From Alphaproteobacteria bacterium (GTDB lineage Bacteria > Pseudomonadota > Alphaproteobacteria > Rhodobacterales > Rhodobacteraceae): DNA of 64,000 nt. Both the position numbers and the translations under genes were made by a program. Location of the stretch: NCBI GenBank assembly GCA_030431485.1, contig JAUIIR010000001.1:62001-126000 (forward strand), written 5' to 3'. The number at the start of each line of letters is the position of its first letter. The first letter of the stretch is position 1. The notes beneath the pieces were generated by a model that saw only the letters and a program-made list of their open reading frames with translations, had not been told where the DNA came from and did not search any database. This document shows, piece after piece, positions 39,773-48,802 of this stretch.

Positions 39773-40699
39773 CTATAGCACGGTTTTGCCGATTGCGCTG
39801 TTGCGAACTGAAACATTCTCCAGAACCGGTGCGTCTGCGCCTATGACCAAAAGCTCGCGTGCCTCCATTTCTTCCGCAAACCATCCTGTCAGGGCGACGG
39901 TTTCGGTGACAGAGGTCTCTGGCCCCTCCACTGCATCAAGCACGATTTTAGAGGGCGCCCAGATGCACACCTGACCGTTCTTCATGGCCCAATCCAATTC
40001 GGTTCGGGTCGCAACCACTTTGCAGCGGGCATCCCGTGCGGCCAGCAACCAGCCGTTCTGCTCGATCGCCAGAAGGTCGATCCGCCGCTGCGCCATTGCG
40101 TGATCGCACTGCGGAGCCGTGCTGTCCGGCAAGCCCACACAAAGAATGAGCGGCGCGGGATCTGTCGTGAGTTGGTCGATCCACGCACCAAGATGCTCGG
40201 ATTGGGTCGCTGCATTCGACAGGTAAACGACGCGCGGATGCGGACGTTCCTGGCTGGCATCTGGCACCGTACCGCCCAGATCGGCGCGCGAACGCACGAT
40301 CTCGACGCCCAATGCGCCGGGGCCCCTATCCAGCTTTTCGATCCGGACAAAAGCCCGCAACGCTTGCGGTTCCATAAGAATGCGTTCGGCAATGCGTTCT
40401 GCCAGCGTTTCAAGCAAATTCAACCGCTCGGCCGCCAGCTCTGCGGCAATTGCTTCGGTCACCCGGTCATAGGACAGGATGCGGTCCACATCGTCGTCGA
40501 TATGGCCAACGATCGGCTGGACTTCGACAACGACGTTGAAACAAATCCGTTGGCGGGTGCCGCGCTCGGCCTGAAAGGCACCGATTTCCACCTCGACGAT
40601 GTGGTCCCGCAATGAAATCCGGTCCACAGGGCCACCTTCAGCTGTCGCGATGGCGCGTTCAGACGGATGAGCAAAGGCAAGTCGGATCTCAGAGCTCAT
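39773..40699 (-). CDS. folB: Dihydroneopterin aldolase fused to a C-terminal extension
   Basis: 308 residues, against about 120 for a typical FolB. Residues 20-125 are the aldolase/epimerase domain (ISLRDHIVEVEIGAFQAERG, the helix LLETLAERIAERIL and VRIEKLDRGP). The remaining about 180 residues have patterns reminiscent of the amino-acid-kinase fold as in small pterin- or furan-pathway kinases: HAMAQRRIDLLAIEQNGWLL (compare H-M-A...D-Q-x-G) and SVTETVALTGWFAEEMEARE (compare T-S-D-S-L-A-x-W-L-A). The Gly-rich phosphate loops expected near PRVVYLSNAA and CVGLPDS are degenerate. So the extension may be a non-catalytic kinase-like domain; this is inference. First gene of folB-folP-glmM. Confidence 0.85.
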   Translation of the reverse strand: MSSEIRLAFAHPSERAIATAEGGPVDRISLRDHIVEVEIGAFQAERGTRQRICFNVVVEVQPIVGHIDDDVDRILSYDRVTEAIAAELAAERLNLLETLAERIAERILMEPQALRAFVRIEKLDRGPGALGVEIVRSRADLGGTVPDASQERPHPRVVYLSNAATQSEHLGAWIDQLTTDPAPLILCVGLPDSTAPQCDHAMAQRRIDLLAIEQNGWLLAARDARCKVVATRTELDWAMKNGQVCIWAPSKIVLDAVEGPETSVTETVALTGWFAEEMEARELLVIGADAPVLENVSVRNSAIGKTVL

Positions 40700-40750
40700 A
40701 GCGCACCCCTTGTTTGGTCACACCCGGACTATCAGAGCGCTGCACAAACG

Positions 40751-40773
40751 AAAATGCCGCGAAGGGGCGTTTT
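40751..40773 (-). terminator. Probable terminator of the SleB-like gene
   Basis: On the minus strand AAAACGCC pairs with GGCATTTT (one G-T pair), 7-base loop, followed by CGTTTG. It lies 53 bases after the SleB stop and 52 before the folB start, separating the two same-strand units. Confidence 0.5.
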
Positions 40774-40825
40774 GCCATCCTCTCGCGACATTTCATCTAT
40801 GGAACACCGTCGACGGGTCCGAGGG

Positions 40826-41458
40826 TCAGCTGTTGCTGCTGACGCGCCAGGTGTGGCGATAGAATACGTGCACACCGATAGACGCGGTCTTGGTGTAGGT
40901 GCGCGACCAGCGCGGGCGCACGGCTGTCGTGTGATAATGTGTGGCGCCATCTGTGAGGTTCATCGGCGCACGTCCGTCAAGGATTGCGCGAGCCACCTTG
41001 CCAACGCGCTCCCAGGCGCGCGGCTCACGGATGCGTTCTGGAATACCGTCGCAGGTATAGGTGAACTGGCACTGATATTTCTTGCCCGTGCCCTGATTGA
41101 TTACACCGCATACGCTGTTCGGGAAACGTGCGCTCCGAACACGGTTCATGATCACTTCGGCCACAGCAAACTGGCCTTTGATCGTTTCGCCTCTCGCTTC
41201 AAAGTAAAGCGCTTCTGCCAGGCATTCCCACTGCGCACCACCCGAAGCCGGGTCTTGCGCGTTCAGCCAAGAAGCATTGTAGATCGCGGAGTTGCGCGAC
41301 ACGGGCGTGACGAGGGATGCCAGATGGGATTCACCTGCGGACGCCAGAATGGATTTTTCCTGTGTGAGGAGCTGTTGCGCGGCTTCGGTTGAACGCTCCG
41401 CCAATGATGGCGTCGCCAAGCTGGCCAAAGCCAAAAAAATTGCAAACAATCTCGACAT
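40826..41458 (-). CDS. SleB-like cell wall hydrolase
   Basis: 210 residues from ATG 41458, which gives a clean signal peptide (MSRLFAIFLALASLATPSLA); a longer frame reaches 41575 but would bury it. The Hydrolase_2 domain has the catalytic Glu in ECLAEALYFEARGE, then VAEVIMNRVRSARFPNSVCG, QCQFTYTCDG and a C-terminal THYHTTAVRPRWSR. Related SleB proteins cleave peptidoglycan glycan strands (lytic transglycosylase or amidase roles); here it acts in the periplasm, since there is no spore context. It is a stand-alone gene. Confidence 0.88.
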   Translation of the reverse strand: MSRLFAIFLALASLATPSLAERSTEAAQQLLTQEKSILASAGESHLASLVTPVSRNSAIYNASWLNAQDPASGGAQWECLAEALYFEARGETIKGQFAVAEVIMNRVRSARFPNSVCGVINQGTGKKYQCQFTYTCDGIPERIREPRAWERVGKVARAILDGRAPMNLTDGATHYHTTAVRPRWSRTYTKTASIGVHVFYRHTWRVSSNS

Positions 41459-41643
41459 ACCGAGTTTTGATCTCGCAGCGTTGTGGGTGGCGGTCGACTG
41501 CTCAAAAATGAGGCGTGACCGCACGTCAAGCGGGCTGTTAACGAAAAACGAGGGGTTTAACAAGTTTTGGGCCATGCGCAGAACGCATTGCCGATGCCCA
41601 CTAAGGCCGCGACGGCAAAATATTGCCAGTGTTATCGTTAAGG

Positions 41644-44193
41644 CTACCGCATCTTGTCAGCGAGCGCAAGCTGCGCCGCGGCCAATCTTGCTACCGGAAC
41701 GCGAAAAGGAGAGCAGCTGACATAGTCGAATCCAGCCGCCCGACAGAACGCAATCGATTCGGTATGCGCCGCGTGTTCGCCGCAGATCGACAGCACAACA
41801 TTGGGTCGGGCTTCTCGTCCGCGCAGCACGCCAAGGCGCAATAATTCACCCACTCCCTCGGTATCAAGGATATGGAAAGGGTCTTCGCTGAACACACCCT
41901 GCCGAACATACTCCGACATGAAGCGGCCTGCGTCATCGCGCGACAGGCCATAAGTCATCTGTGTCAGGTCATTGGTGCCAAAGCTCAGGAAATGGGTGTG
42001 TTCGGCTATGTCTCCGGCGCGCAGGCAGGCGCGGGGGGTCTCAACCATGACCCCCAGGCGATAGGAAAAACCGGCACCATTTTCCGTGCGAACCGCTGCG
42101 GCCACTGCTTCGACACGTCCGCGCACCAACTCGACCTCGCGCTTGGCCGACACGAGAGGCACCATGATTTCAGGGACTACGGTGATCCCCTCTTCTGCAG
42201 CCTCGACGGTTGCTTCAAAGATCGCGCGAGCCTGCATGTCGTAGATCTCTGGCACAGAGATGCCCAGGCGCACGCCGCGCATGCCCAGCATCGGGTTGTA
42301 CTCCGACAGGCTTTCGATCCGGCGCGTGACATCGCTCACCGGGATGTCCAGTGCTTCGGCAAGTTCACGTTGTCCCGCACGGCTGGTGGGCAGGAATTCG
42401 TGCAACGGCGGATCAAAAAGCCGGATGCACACCGGTTGACCTTGCATGATGCGGAACAGCTCAAGGAAATCCGCGCGCTGCATCGGCAGCACCAATTCCA
42501 AAGCCGCCTGACGATCTTGCGGGTTTTGCGCAAAGATCATCTCGCGCATCGGGGTCAGGCGTTCGGACTCGAAGAACATGTGTTCGGTTCGGCAAAGCCC
42601 GATGCCCTGCGCACGGAAATGCAGGGCGGTTTTTGCATCGGCGGGTGTGTCGGCATTCGCCCGCACACCGATATCGCGCTCCGCATCGGCCCAGCTCATG
42701 AAGGTGCGGAAGGTCTCATCCAGTGTCGCTTCGATCATTTGGACCGATCCGGCAAGAATCTGACCACTTGTGCCGTCAATGGTGATCTCGTCACCTTCCC
42801 TGAGCACCCGACCATCCGCAGCTACAAGCTGTTTGCGCTTGATCTGGAACCGCATATTGGCGGCGCCGACCACGCAAGGAAGGCCTAGCCCGCGCCCGAT
42901 CACTGCTGCGTGGCTGGTCATCCCGCCACGTTCTGTCAGTACGGCGCAGGCCACATGCATGCCCCGGATGTCCTCCGGACTGGTTTCGCGCCGCACCAAA
43001 ACGCAGGGTTCGCCGCGCGCGGCTCCCGCTTGCGCCGCCTCGGACGAAAACACGATCTTGCCCGTCGCAGCCCCCGGACTGGCGGCGATACCTGTCCCAA
43101 GAATGTCCCGCTTGGCCGTTGCCGCCACCTGCCGGTGCAACAATTCGGACAGAGCACGAGGTTCGATCCGCATCACCGCGTCCTGCCGTGTGATGATCCC
43201 ATCGTCAGCCAGCCGCACGACAATGCGCAGCGCGGCACGCGCGCTGCGGTCCACGCGCACCCCATCAAGAATATGCAGATTGCCGTTCTCGATGGTGAAC
43301 TCGATTTGCATTTCCTCGCGCAATCGTGCTCGCATCAAAGCTGCGTGTTCCTTGAGTGCCGCAAAGGCTTCTGGCGCCAGTTCTTCGAGCGACGGCCCTC
43401 GCGGGTCCTTTTCGAGAAAGATCGACGCAGCGCCCCCGTCAAGCGCTTCGCGGCCCTGGCTCTGGCTGAGGTAACGGCCGGTGATCTGGGGCAGGCCGGT
43501 TGAGGAATTGACCAACTGCAGCACACCCGATCCACATTCGCCGCTGCCCAGTCCGAGCGCCATTTCCTGCACAACGAGGCCCAGCCCCGCATCCACAGGT
43601 GCACCTTTGGCCTGACGCAGCAGCCGTGCAGTTGTGCCTTCCCAGGCGCGCGCCATCGACCTCAGAATCTCGGCCAGTTGCACAACCGGGTCTTGCGGGA
43701 ACGGTTCTTCGGCCTCTTCTTCGTACATCTGTAACGCGTCGCGCAAGGCATCCTGCCCGTCGCCGTCGATAGCGTCGAACGCTTCGGCATCCAGCCGTGC
43801 GACCTCGATCGCATAGTTCAGAATAAAACGCAGATAAATCTCGGTTGCGGCAACCTCACCGATCCGCGCGCACATTTCCTTGTGGCGCTCGTCGTTCATA
43901 CCAATGTTCAAAAACGCGCCAGGTCCACCCCAATCCGGGTCTTCTGATGACGGACGCACGCAGAGAAGGGTATCGGGATCGAACTCTGCCAACAGGTCCG
44001 CCACATCTGGGCGGTAGCCGCCTGCCAATTGGTGGACAGTGTCAAAAGACAGCGCCACCGTGCGCGGCACCGGCAAGTCAAGACGCACCAGACGCTGCAG
44101 GCATTTGGCGCGTCCACCATGCGTGGGCGTCGACATCGGCGAACTGGCTGTGATCAGTGTCACATCCGGGTTGTCGGAACTTGGTTTCTGCAC
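41644..44193 (-). CDS. ppdK: Pyruvate phosphate dikinase family protein
   Basis: 849 residues. N-terminal ATP-grasp region (GRAKCLQRLVRLDLPVPRTV; CVRPSSEDPDWGGPGAFLNI), the phospho-His swivel domain with GGMTSHAAVIGRGLGLPCV, and the C-terminal PEP/pyruvate TIM barrel (GIGLCRTEHMFFESERLTPM, MLGMRGVRLGISVPEIYDMQ, MVETPRACL, FLSFGTNDLTQMTYGLSRDD, SICGEHAAH). The enzyme interconverts pyruvate, ATP and phosphate with PEP, AMP and PPi. It is slightly shorter than plant-type PPDK (about 875-900), with the difference in the ATP-grasp part. It is the last gene of the glyQ-fkbM-DUF6446-glyS run, 74 bases after glyS. Confidence 0.88.
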   Translation of the reverse strand: MQKPSSDNPDVTLITASSPMSTPTHGGRAKCLQRLVRLDLPVPRTVALSFDTVHQLAGGYRPDVADLLAEFDPDTLLCVRPSSEDPDWGGPGAFLNIGMNDERHKEMCARIGEVAATEIYLRFILNYAIEVARLDAEAFDAIDGDGQDALRDALQMYEEEAEEPFPQDPVVQLAEILRSMARAWEGTTARLLRQAKGAPVDAGLGLVVQEMALGLGSGECGSGVLQLVNSSTGLPQITGRYLSQSQGREALDGGAASIFLEKDPRGPSLEELAPEAFAALKEHAALMRARLREEMQIEFTIENGNLHILDGVRVDRSARAALRIVVRLADDGIITRQDAVMRIEPRALSELLHRQVAATAKRDILGTGIAASPGAATGKIVFSSEAAQAGAARGEPCVLVRRETSPEDIRGMHVACAVLTERGGMTSHAAVIGRGLGLPCVVGAANMRFQIKRKQLVAADGRVLREGDEITIDGTSGQILAGSVQMIEATLDETFRTFMSWADAERDIGVRANADTPADAKTALHFRAQGIGLCRTEHMFFESERLTPMREMIFAQNPQDRQAALELVLPMQRADFLELFRIMQGQPVCIRLFDPPLHEFLPTSRAGQRELAEALDIPVSDVTRRIESLSEYNPMLGMRGVRLGISVPEIYDMQARAIFEATVEAAEEGITVVPEIMVPLVSAKREVELVRGRVEAVAAAVRTENGAGFSYRLGVMVETPRACLRAGDIAEHTHFLSFGTNDLTQMTYGLSRDDAGRFMSEYVRQGVFSEDPFHILDTEGVGELLRLGVLRGREARPNVVLSICGEHAAHTESIAFCRAAGFDYVSCSPFRVPVARLAAAQLALADKMR

Positions 44194-44267
44194 CGCAGCA
44201 CCTCTTCAATGTGCACGCAGCATACGTCCGGAAGACGCTCTGACAAGTGGCGTTTACACCGCAGGTG

Positions 44268-46487
44268 TCAGCCTTCGATTTTCGTCAGGTCAGCCACCTG
44301 CAAACATGTGCTGCGGATGCTGCTCAGCAGGTTCAGACGGTTGCGCCGCAAAACGTCACTTTCGGCATTGACCTGTACCGCCTCGAAGAACGCATCAACC
44401 GGGCCACGCAAATCGGCCATCGCCGTCATCGCCGCACTGAAATCCTGTGCCTGCATGGCCGGGGTGATCTTGCTCTCAGCCTGTGCAAGCGCGTCGAACA
44501 ACGCCACTTCGGTGGGGTCTTCCGCAAATTTTGGGTCGCCGCCGAACGAGTATTCAACCCCATCCTTTTCCTCTGCCTGGGTCAGGAGGTTGTTGGCGCG
44601 TTTGAAGCCCTGAACGAGGTTCTCGCCGTCCTCGGTGTCCAGAACAGCCTGCAATGCCTTGGCCCGCTTGACCAGCAGCGCAAGGTCATCATTGCCCGGC
44701 ATGCCAAGGCAGGCATCGATCACGTCATGCCGCACGCCTTCGTCCCGCAAGTAAACCTTGAGGCGGTCATGGAAGAAGGACAGAAGATCAACCGACTTGT
44801 CCGGAACGGCCACGTTCATCGCATCCAAACCATCCGTCGCGCCGTCACGCTTTGCCTTCAGCGTGCGGTAGGCCGCACCGAATACGCCATGTTCGGCGAT
44901 CTCGCGGATCAGGTCGTCGATGTCGCTCTCGCTGACTTCGTCGATCAAATGGCCTTTGTGACGTACAAGTTGCATGTCGATGAACTGATCCAGTGACAAG
45001 CTCAGTTCATTCTCCAGCACCAAGCGGATCACACCCAGTGCCGCACGACGCAGTGCAAACGGGTCTTTCGATCCCGTGGGTTTTTCGTCAATCGCCCAGA
45101 ACCCCGTCAGTGTGTCGATCTTGTCGGCCAAAGCGACAGCAACGGACACCGGCGCTGAGGGGACGTCATCGGACGGTCCTAGCGGGGAGTAGTGCTCCTG
45201 ACACGCCGCGCCCACTTCGGACGGCAAACCTGCAGCATCGCTGTAATAGCGGCCCATAAGTCCTTGAAGTTCAGGGAATTCGTAAACCATCTCAGACGCC
45301 AGGTCGGTCTTGGCGACAGTTGCGGCCTGTGCTGCCAGATCGGCATCCGCATCCACCACGGGCGCAAGCTCGCGCGCCAAAGCTGCGATCCGGTCAATCC
45401 GTGCCTTCTGAGACCCAAGCTTGTTATGGAAGGTCACGTTCGACAGGCTGTCCGTCCACGCGGTAAGGCCTTCCGTCTTGGCCACACGAAGGTCGTTCTC
45501 CCAAAAGAACTTTGCATCCGACAACCGCGCCGACAGAACCTTCTGGTTGCCCGCAAGGATTGTCGCGCCATGATCCGCGGTTTCGCGGTTCGCAACGGTA
45601 ATGAATCGTTCAATTCGACCGGTCTTGGGGTTTTTCACCGAAAAGAATTTCTGATGCTCTTTCATCGAGGTCTGAAGCACCTCGGGCGGCAGGCCAAGGA
45701 AATCCTCTCCGATCTCCCCCATCAGTACGACCGGCCATTCAACAAGTCCCGCGACCTCGGTCAGCAGCCCTCTATCCTCGACCACGTCAAGCCCGTTGGC
45801 AAAGGCCTGATTGGTGGCATCCTGCCAGATTGCCTGGGCCCGTTCAGCCGCGTCGAGCACAACATGCGCGCGCTTCAGCTTAGCTTCATAGTCATCAAAA
45901 CCGGTCACTTCGAACGCGCCAGGGGCCATGAAACGATGCCCTTCAGTGGTGCGGCCCGACACGATTCCGTCGATGTCCAATGCTACAACCTCGGACCCGT
46001 CCTCACGAGACAGCAGGCAGGTAATCCGGTGCAGGGGGCGTACCCACCGCAACGCGCCAGAGCCCCAGCGCATCGACTTGGGCCAAGGGAAGTTACGGAT
46101 CGTGTCCTCAAGTATCTCGGCAACGATGGCAGCGGCGTCGCGTCCGGGCTTTTCGATTACCGCGTAAAACACGCGGCCCTTCTTTTCGTCCCGTTCGATT
46201 AACTCGTCGCGCGCCACACCGGCACCGCGCAGAAAGCCCTCAATCGCCTTCTCGGGCGCATCGACACGCGGACCTTTACGTTCTTCCTTGACGTCGGGCG
46301 ACCGCTCGGTCAGCCCGTCCACCCGCAATGTAAGACGGCGGGGTGTGGAGTAGGCGGCAGCACCGGCATAGGTCAAACCGGCCTCGACCAGACCATTGGT
46401 CACGCGCGCCTTCAGGTCATCCGCGGCCTTGCCCTGCATCCGTGCCGGGATTTCTTCGGAAAAAAGCTCGATCAGAAGGTCGGGCAT
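44268..46487 (-). CDS. glyS: Glycine-tRNA ligase beta subunit
   Basis: 739 residues starting at ATG 46487 (MPDLLIELFSEEIPARMQ); a TTG one codon earlier is less likely. Whole-length GlyS features include FVTVANRETADHG-like FITVANRETADHGATILAGN, FWENDLRVAKTEGLTAW, KTDLASEMVYEFPELQGLMG and LRRAALGVIRLVLE. It forms the alpha2-beta2 bacterial GlyRS with GlyQ, beta providing tRNA binding. The ATG overlaps the DUF6446 stop by one base (TGATG), so translation is coupled. In the operon the alpha and beta genes are separated by two other genes. Confidence 0.96.
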   Translation of the reverse strand: MPDLLIELFSEEIPARMQGKAADDLKARVTNGLVEAGLTYAGAAAYSTPRRLTLRVDGLTERSPDVKEERKGPRVDAPEKAIEGFLRGAGVARDELIERDEKKGRVFYAVIEKPGRDAAAIVAEILEDTIRNFPWPKSMRWGSGALRWVRPLHRITCLLSREDGSEVVALDIDGIVSGRTTEGHRFMAPGAFEVTGFDDYEAKLKRAHVVLDAAERAQAIWQDATNQAFANGLDVVEDRGLLTEVAGLVEWPVVLMGEIGEDFLGLPPEVLQTSMKEHQKFFSVKNPKTGRIERFITVANRETADHGATILAGNQKVLSARLSDAKFFWENDLRVAKTEGLTAWTDSLSNVTFHNKLGSQKARIDRIAALARELAPVVDADADLAAQAATVAKTDLASEMVYEFPELQGLMGRYYSDAAGLPSEVGAACQEHYSPLGPSDDVPSAPVSVAVALADKIDTLTGFWAIDEKPTGSKDPFALRRAALGVIRLVLENELSLSLDQFIDMQLVRHKGHLIDEVSESDIDDLIREIAEHGVFGAAYRTLKAKRDGATDGLDAMNVAVPDKSVDLLSFFHDRLKVYLRDEGVRHDVIDACLGMPGNDDLALLVKRAKALQAVLDTEDGENLVQGFKRANNLLTQAEEKDGVEYSFGGDPKFAEDPTEVALFDALAQAESKITPAMQAQDFSAAMTAMADLRGPVDAFFEAVQVNAESDVLRRNRLNLLSSIRSTCLQVADLTKIEG

Positions 46488-47014
46488 CAATTGCCTCCAA
46501 TTTCACGTTCCGGGCAATCATCGCCCAACGGGGTGCCGTCATAGGCCTTGTCCCCGCATTCATTGATTTCGTGCCAGATATAGCCACGACCGTCGTCTGT
46601 GATCGCGACAACACGGTCGATCCCAAATTCACGATTGCGCTGGCTGGTAAAGACCTGTGCGCGGCCGTTGCGGATCTCGTTTCCGATGGCTTCGGCGTCA
46701 AAACAGTCGAACCATCCGGGGGCATTGCGCGGCGCCGCACCGACATACTGCTCGTAGGTCGATGTAAGGGTGGAAAGCGGCGTCTGCATGGTGAAACACG
46801 CGCGGTACCGGATAGGTGAGCTTTCGGCGTCGATGGCCTGAAAGTCCTCGTAAAGAATGGTCTCGCGAGTCCCGTCCAACGTTGTCAGTTGTACATCGTC
46901 TACACCGTTCGGCGTGACGGTTTCGTAATAGGCGTAAACTTGCAGGTAATACATCGCGACTCCGGCGATGATTGCGCTGACCGCGATGACAGTGGTGAGG
47001 ATCTTACCGGTCAT
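46487..47014 (-). CDS. DUF6446 family membrane-anchored protein
   Basis: 175 residues. A single N-terminal helix (ILTTVIAVSAIIAGVAMYYL) acts as a signal anchor, followed by a soluble domain that includes RYRACFTMQTPLSTL, AAPRNAPGWFDCFDAEAIG, FGIDRVVAITDDGRGYIWHE and a Cys pair near the C-terminus (ECGDKAY, DDCPER), so a periplasmic domain with possible disulfides. I believe this is the DUF6446 family of Rhodobacterales; it has no known function. It lies 3 bases after the FkbM gene and overlaps glyS by one base, tightly coupled within the GlyRS operon. Confidence 0.8.
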   Translation of the reverse strand: MTGKILTTVIAVSAIIAGVAMYYLQVYAYYETVTPNGVDDVQLTTLDGTRETILYEDFQAIDAESSPIRYRACFTMQTPLSTLTSTYEQYVGAAPRNAPGWFDCFDAEAIGNEIRNGRAQVFTSQRNREFGIDRVVAITDDGRGYIWHEINECGDKAYDGTPLGDDCPEREIGGN

Positions 47015-47017
47015 TGC

Positions 47018-47719
47018 CTATTTCCAATCCAAGTTCACGCGTGGTTGCGTCATCGTTTCCGCCCGTGCCCGCAAGGCATCGGTGCGGGCCAGCAGGTCGG
47101 GAATACGGCTCTCGTGTGTTTCGACAAAGAGATGCCCGATCCGATTTTTTACCGGATGGTCAAAAAGGGCCTCGAGCAGGGGAACCTCGGCCCCTTCGAT
47201 GTCCATCTTGATCACTGCGATCTCGCCGTCGAGCCCTTCAAGGAAGGCCGGAAAGTCGATCACGTTCACATCCACGGCGCTGCCCGTGTCGATATTGCGC
47301 TTTTGCGCCATGAGCGACGACGACTGCGACTGCCCGACCGGGTCGGCATCGAACCACGCCGTGCGATAAAGCGGAAAGGTCCCGTCCTCGGTGCCCGCCG
47401 CTGCCTCCATCACCTCGACATTCGGGACGTCCGCCAACCGCGTGCGCAGTTCCGCCGCTGTCCACGGGTCCGGTTCGAACGCATAGACCTTGGCCGCATG
47501 TGCCGCCATCGTCCGTGTGTGCTGCCCCAGATTGGCCCCAAGGTCGATGCAGATCTTGCCGCTGGCCCCGGCCAATGCATCCCGAAACGCCGCCTCTGCC
47601 GCAGGCGCAAAGAGCTTGCGCAGCTTGCGGCGGTACTTCAGCCCAAGCTCTCCGGGCAGGTGTTGCAGCAGGCCATACTTGGCCCGTCGCAAAGGCGTAT
47701 TTCGGTGTACGGATGCCAT
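47018..47719 (-). CDS. FkbM family methyltransferase
   Basis: 233 residues from ATG 47719 ([17 protein letters not shown]). The SAM-binding Rossmann motif is ICIDLGANLGQHTRTMAAHA, followed by VYAFEPDPWTAAELRTRLAD and the FkbM signature VIKMDIEGAEVPLLEALF. FkbM proteins O-methylate sugars or small metabolites; the substrate here is unknown. The TGATG overlap with the glyQ stop makes it translationally coupled to glyQ. A methyltransferase between GlyRS subunit genes has no obvious functional link to glycyl-tRNA. Confidence 0.88.
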   Translation of the reverse strand: MASVHRNTPLRRAKYGLLQHLPGELGLKYRRKLRKLFAPAAEAAFRDALAGASGKICIDLGANLGQHTRTMAAHAAKVYAFEPDPWTAAELRTRLADVPNVEVMEAAAGTEDGTFPLYRTAWFDADPVGQSQSSSLMAQKRNIDTGSAVDVNVIDFPAFLEGLDGEIAVIKMDIEGAEVPLLEALFDHPVKNRIGHLFVETHESRIPDLLARTDALRARAETMTQPRVNLDWK

Positions 47720-48648
47720 CAGGCCGCGAAACCTCCGGCGTCTGTCATCACAAACGCATCCGCACAACGCTTTGCCAGGGCTCGGACCCGACCGATATAG
47801 CTTTGGCGCTCGGTGACCGAGATTACGCCGCGCGCGTCGAGCAGGTTGAAGATGTGGCTTGCCTTGATGCATTGGTCATAGGCGGGATGGGCCATGATGA
47901 TGCGCTTGCCGGTCTTGGGGTCATCCGCATCCTGATCCAGAATGCGGGCACATTCCGCCTCGGCCTCTTCGAAATGGCGCAGCAGCACATCCGTGTCCGC
48001 CACGTCAAAGTTCCAGCGCGAGTATTCCTGCTCTGTCTGTCGGAAGACGTCACCATACGACAGAGCAATTGGTGCATCCGGATCATTATACGGCATGTCC
48101 ATCACGTGATCGACGCCCAGCACATACATAGCCAGACGCTCCAGCCCATAGGTCAATTCGCCCGAGACCGGATGGCAGTCATGTCCGCCCACTTGCTGGA
48201 AATAGGTGAACTGAGACACTTCCATCCCGTCACACCACACCTCCCAGCCCAAACCCCAGGCACCCAGCGTGGGGCTTTCCCAGTCGTCCTCGACAAACCG
48301 GATGTCATGCAGCGCCATGTCGATGCCGATTGCGCGCAGTGATCCGAGGTACAGCTCCTGCAGGTCCGGCGGCGACGGTTTGATCAGCACCTGATACTGA
48401 TAGTAGTGCTGCAAGCGGTTCGGGTTCTCGCCGTAGCGGCCGTCTGTCGGGCGGCGCGAGGGTTGAACATAAGCGGCGGCCCACGGCTTTGACCCCAGTG
48501 ACCGAAGCGTGGTCGCCGGGTGGAACGTGCCTGCGCCGACTTCCATGTCGTAGGGCTGCATCATAGCGCAGCCCTGACCGGCCCAATAGGTCTGCAGACG
48601 CAGGATGATCTCCTGAAAACTGCGCGGCTTTGTGATGGTCTGATCCAT
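47719..48648 (-). CDS. glyQ: Glycine-tRNA ligase alpha subunit
   Basis: 309 residues from ATG 48648 ([20 protein letters not shown]); an earlier in-frame start adds 20 residues outside the family. The catalytic class II core shows [60 protein letters not shown] and [20 protein letters not shown]. It provides the active site of the alpha2-beta2 GlyRS. It leads the five-gene minus-strand operon and is divergent from the protease-like gene with a 154-base shared region. Confidence 0.96.
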   Translation of the reverse strand: MDQTITKPRSFQEIILRLQTYWAGQGCAMMQPYDMEVGAGTFHPATTLRSLGSKPWAAAYVQPSRRPTDGRYGENPNRLQHYYQYQVLIKPSPPDLQELYLGSLRAIGIDMALHDIRFVEDDWESPTLGAWGLGWEVWCDGMEVSQFTYFQQVGGHDCHPVSGELTYGLERLAMYVLGVDHVMDMPYNDPDAPIALSYGDVFRQTEQEYSRWNFDVADTDVLLRHFEEAEAECARILDQDADDPKTGKRIIMAHPAYDQCIKASHIFNLLDARGVISVTERQSYIGRVRALAKRCADAFVMTDAGGFAA

Positions 48649-48802
48649 TGCGGTCTCACCCCGGTTTCGTGTTGGCGCCTGATTAGGCGCATGGGGCACG
48701 GGGGTCAATTGCGCGCGAGGCCCAATTTTTCGCGTTCCAGTGTCGGCGCAATCTTGCTAAAGCGGTGAGCAGAAAAAGGTTTTTGGGGCAGGTAGCATTC
48801 GA

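Noticed and set aside
41872-42888. 338-codon frame on the plus strand opposite ppdK
   Set aside because: Antisense shadow; ppdK catalytic motifs are complete on the other strand.
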